Positions 5,691 to 5,729 of a DNA stretch of 5,729 nucleotides are shown piece after piece. The notes under the pieces were generated by a model, which saw only the letters and a list, made by a program, of their open reading frames with translations, searched no databases and was not told the origin of the DNA. Position numbers and translations under genes: made by a program. Every line of letters begins with the position of its first letter. Position 1 is the stretch's first letter. The stretch covers positions 1 through 5,729 of the forward strand of contig DAOWNM010000185.1 in NCBI GenBank assembly GCA_030642565.1. The letters run 5' to 3'. This DNA comes from Bacteroidota bacterium. GTDB lineage: Bacteria; Bacteroidota; Bacteroidia; Bacteroidales; GCA-2748055.

Positions 5691-5729
5691 CTCAGATTTC
5701 TAATGTGCTGGTGTAAAAGCTCTGAAGGT

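Overview
The window looks chromosomal and comes from a member of the Bacteroidota, most likely near the Bacteroidales/Marinilabiliales. The evidence for this is two sites matching the Bacteroidota primary-sigma -7 box TAnnTTTG, upstream of the S41 peptidase gene and of pyrD. In addition, genes generally lack good Shine-Dalgarno sites, export signals are cut just before Gln, and the gene families are typical of that phylum (lipoprotein S41 peptidase, short CNNM-CBS protein, exported PCMT). No mobile element, CRISPR array, tRNA or rRNA was seen.

Layout. Positions 2-124 (+) hold the C-terminal end of an unidentified gene. A small outer-membrane beta-barrel gene follows at 187-726 (+) and ends in a hairpin-plus-T-tract terminator. 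A minus-strand block then runs from right to left. It starts with an exported protein-L-isoaspartate O-methyltransferase (2273-3106) and continues with a 460-bp gap that has no intact gene. It ends with a CNNM/DUF21 membrane protein carrying two CBS domains (754-1803). On the plus strand, a lipoprotein S41 (tail-specific type) peptidase occupies 3213-4619. It diverges from the methyltransferase across a 106-bp promoter region that contains an imperfect palindrome. Last, a class 2 (quinone-linked) dihydroorotate dehydrogenase, pyrD, lies at 4616-5668 (-) and meets the peptidase tail to tail with overlapping stop codons.

The least expected content is in the 460-bp gap. On the minus strand it reads as a decayed MNT-type nucleotidyltransferase/HEPN toxin-antitoxin pair. 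The HEPN gene keeps its N- and C-terminal motifs but has lost its middle and carries an in-frame TAG. The nucleotidyltransferase survives only as a short C-terminal tail whose TGA overlaps the HEPN ATG. This is the wreck of a known class of system, not a new one.

The intact genes do not form one pathway. The barrel, lipoprotein peptidase and exported methyltransferase all concern the cell envelope and protein quality, the CNNM protein sits in the inner membrane, and PyrD makes pyrimidines at the inner membrane. I found no convincing undescribed system. The details most worth checking are the HEPN relic, a Cys at the catalytic-base position of PyrD, an EF-hand-like loop inside the peptidase domain, and the odd N-terminus of the methyltransferase.
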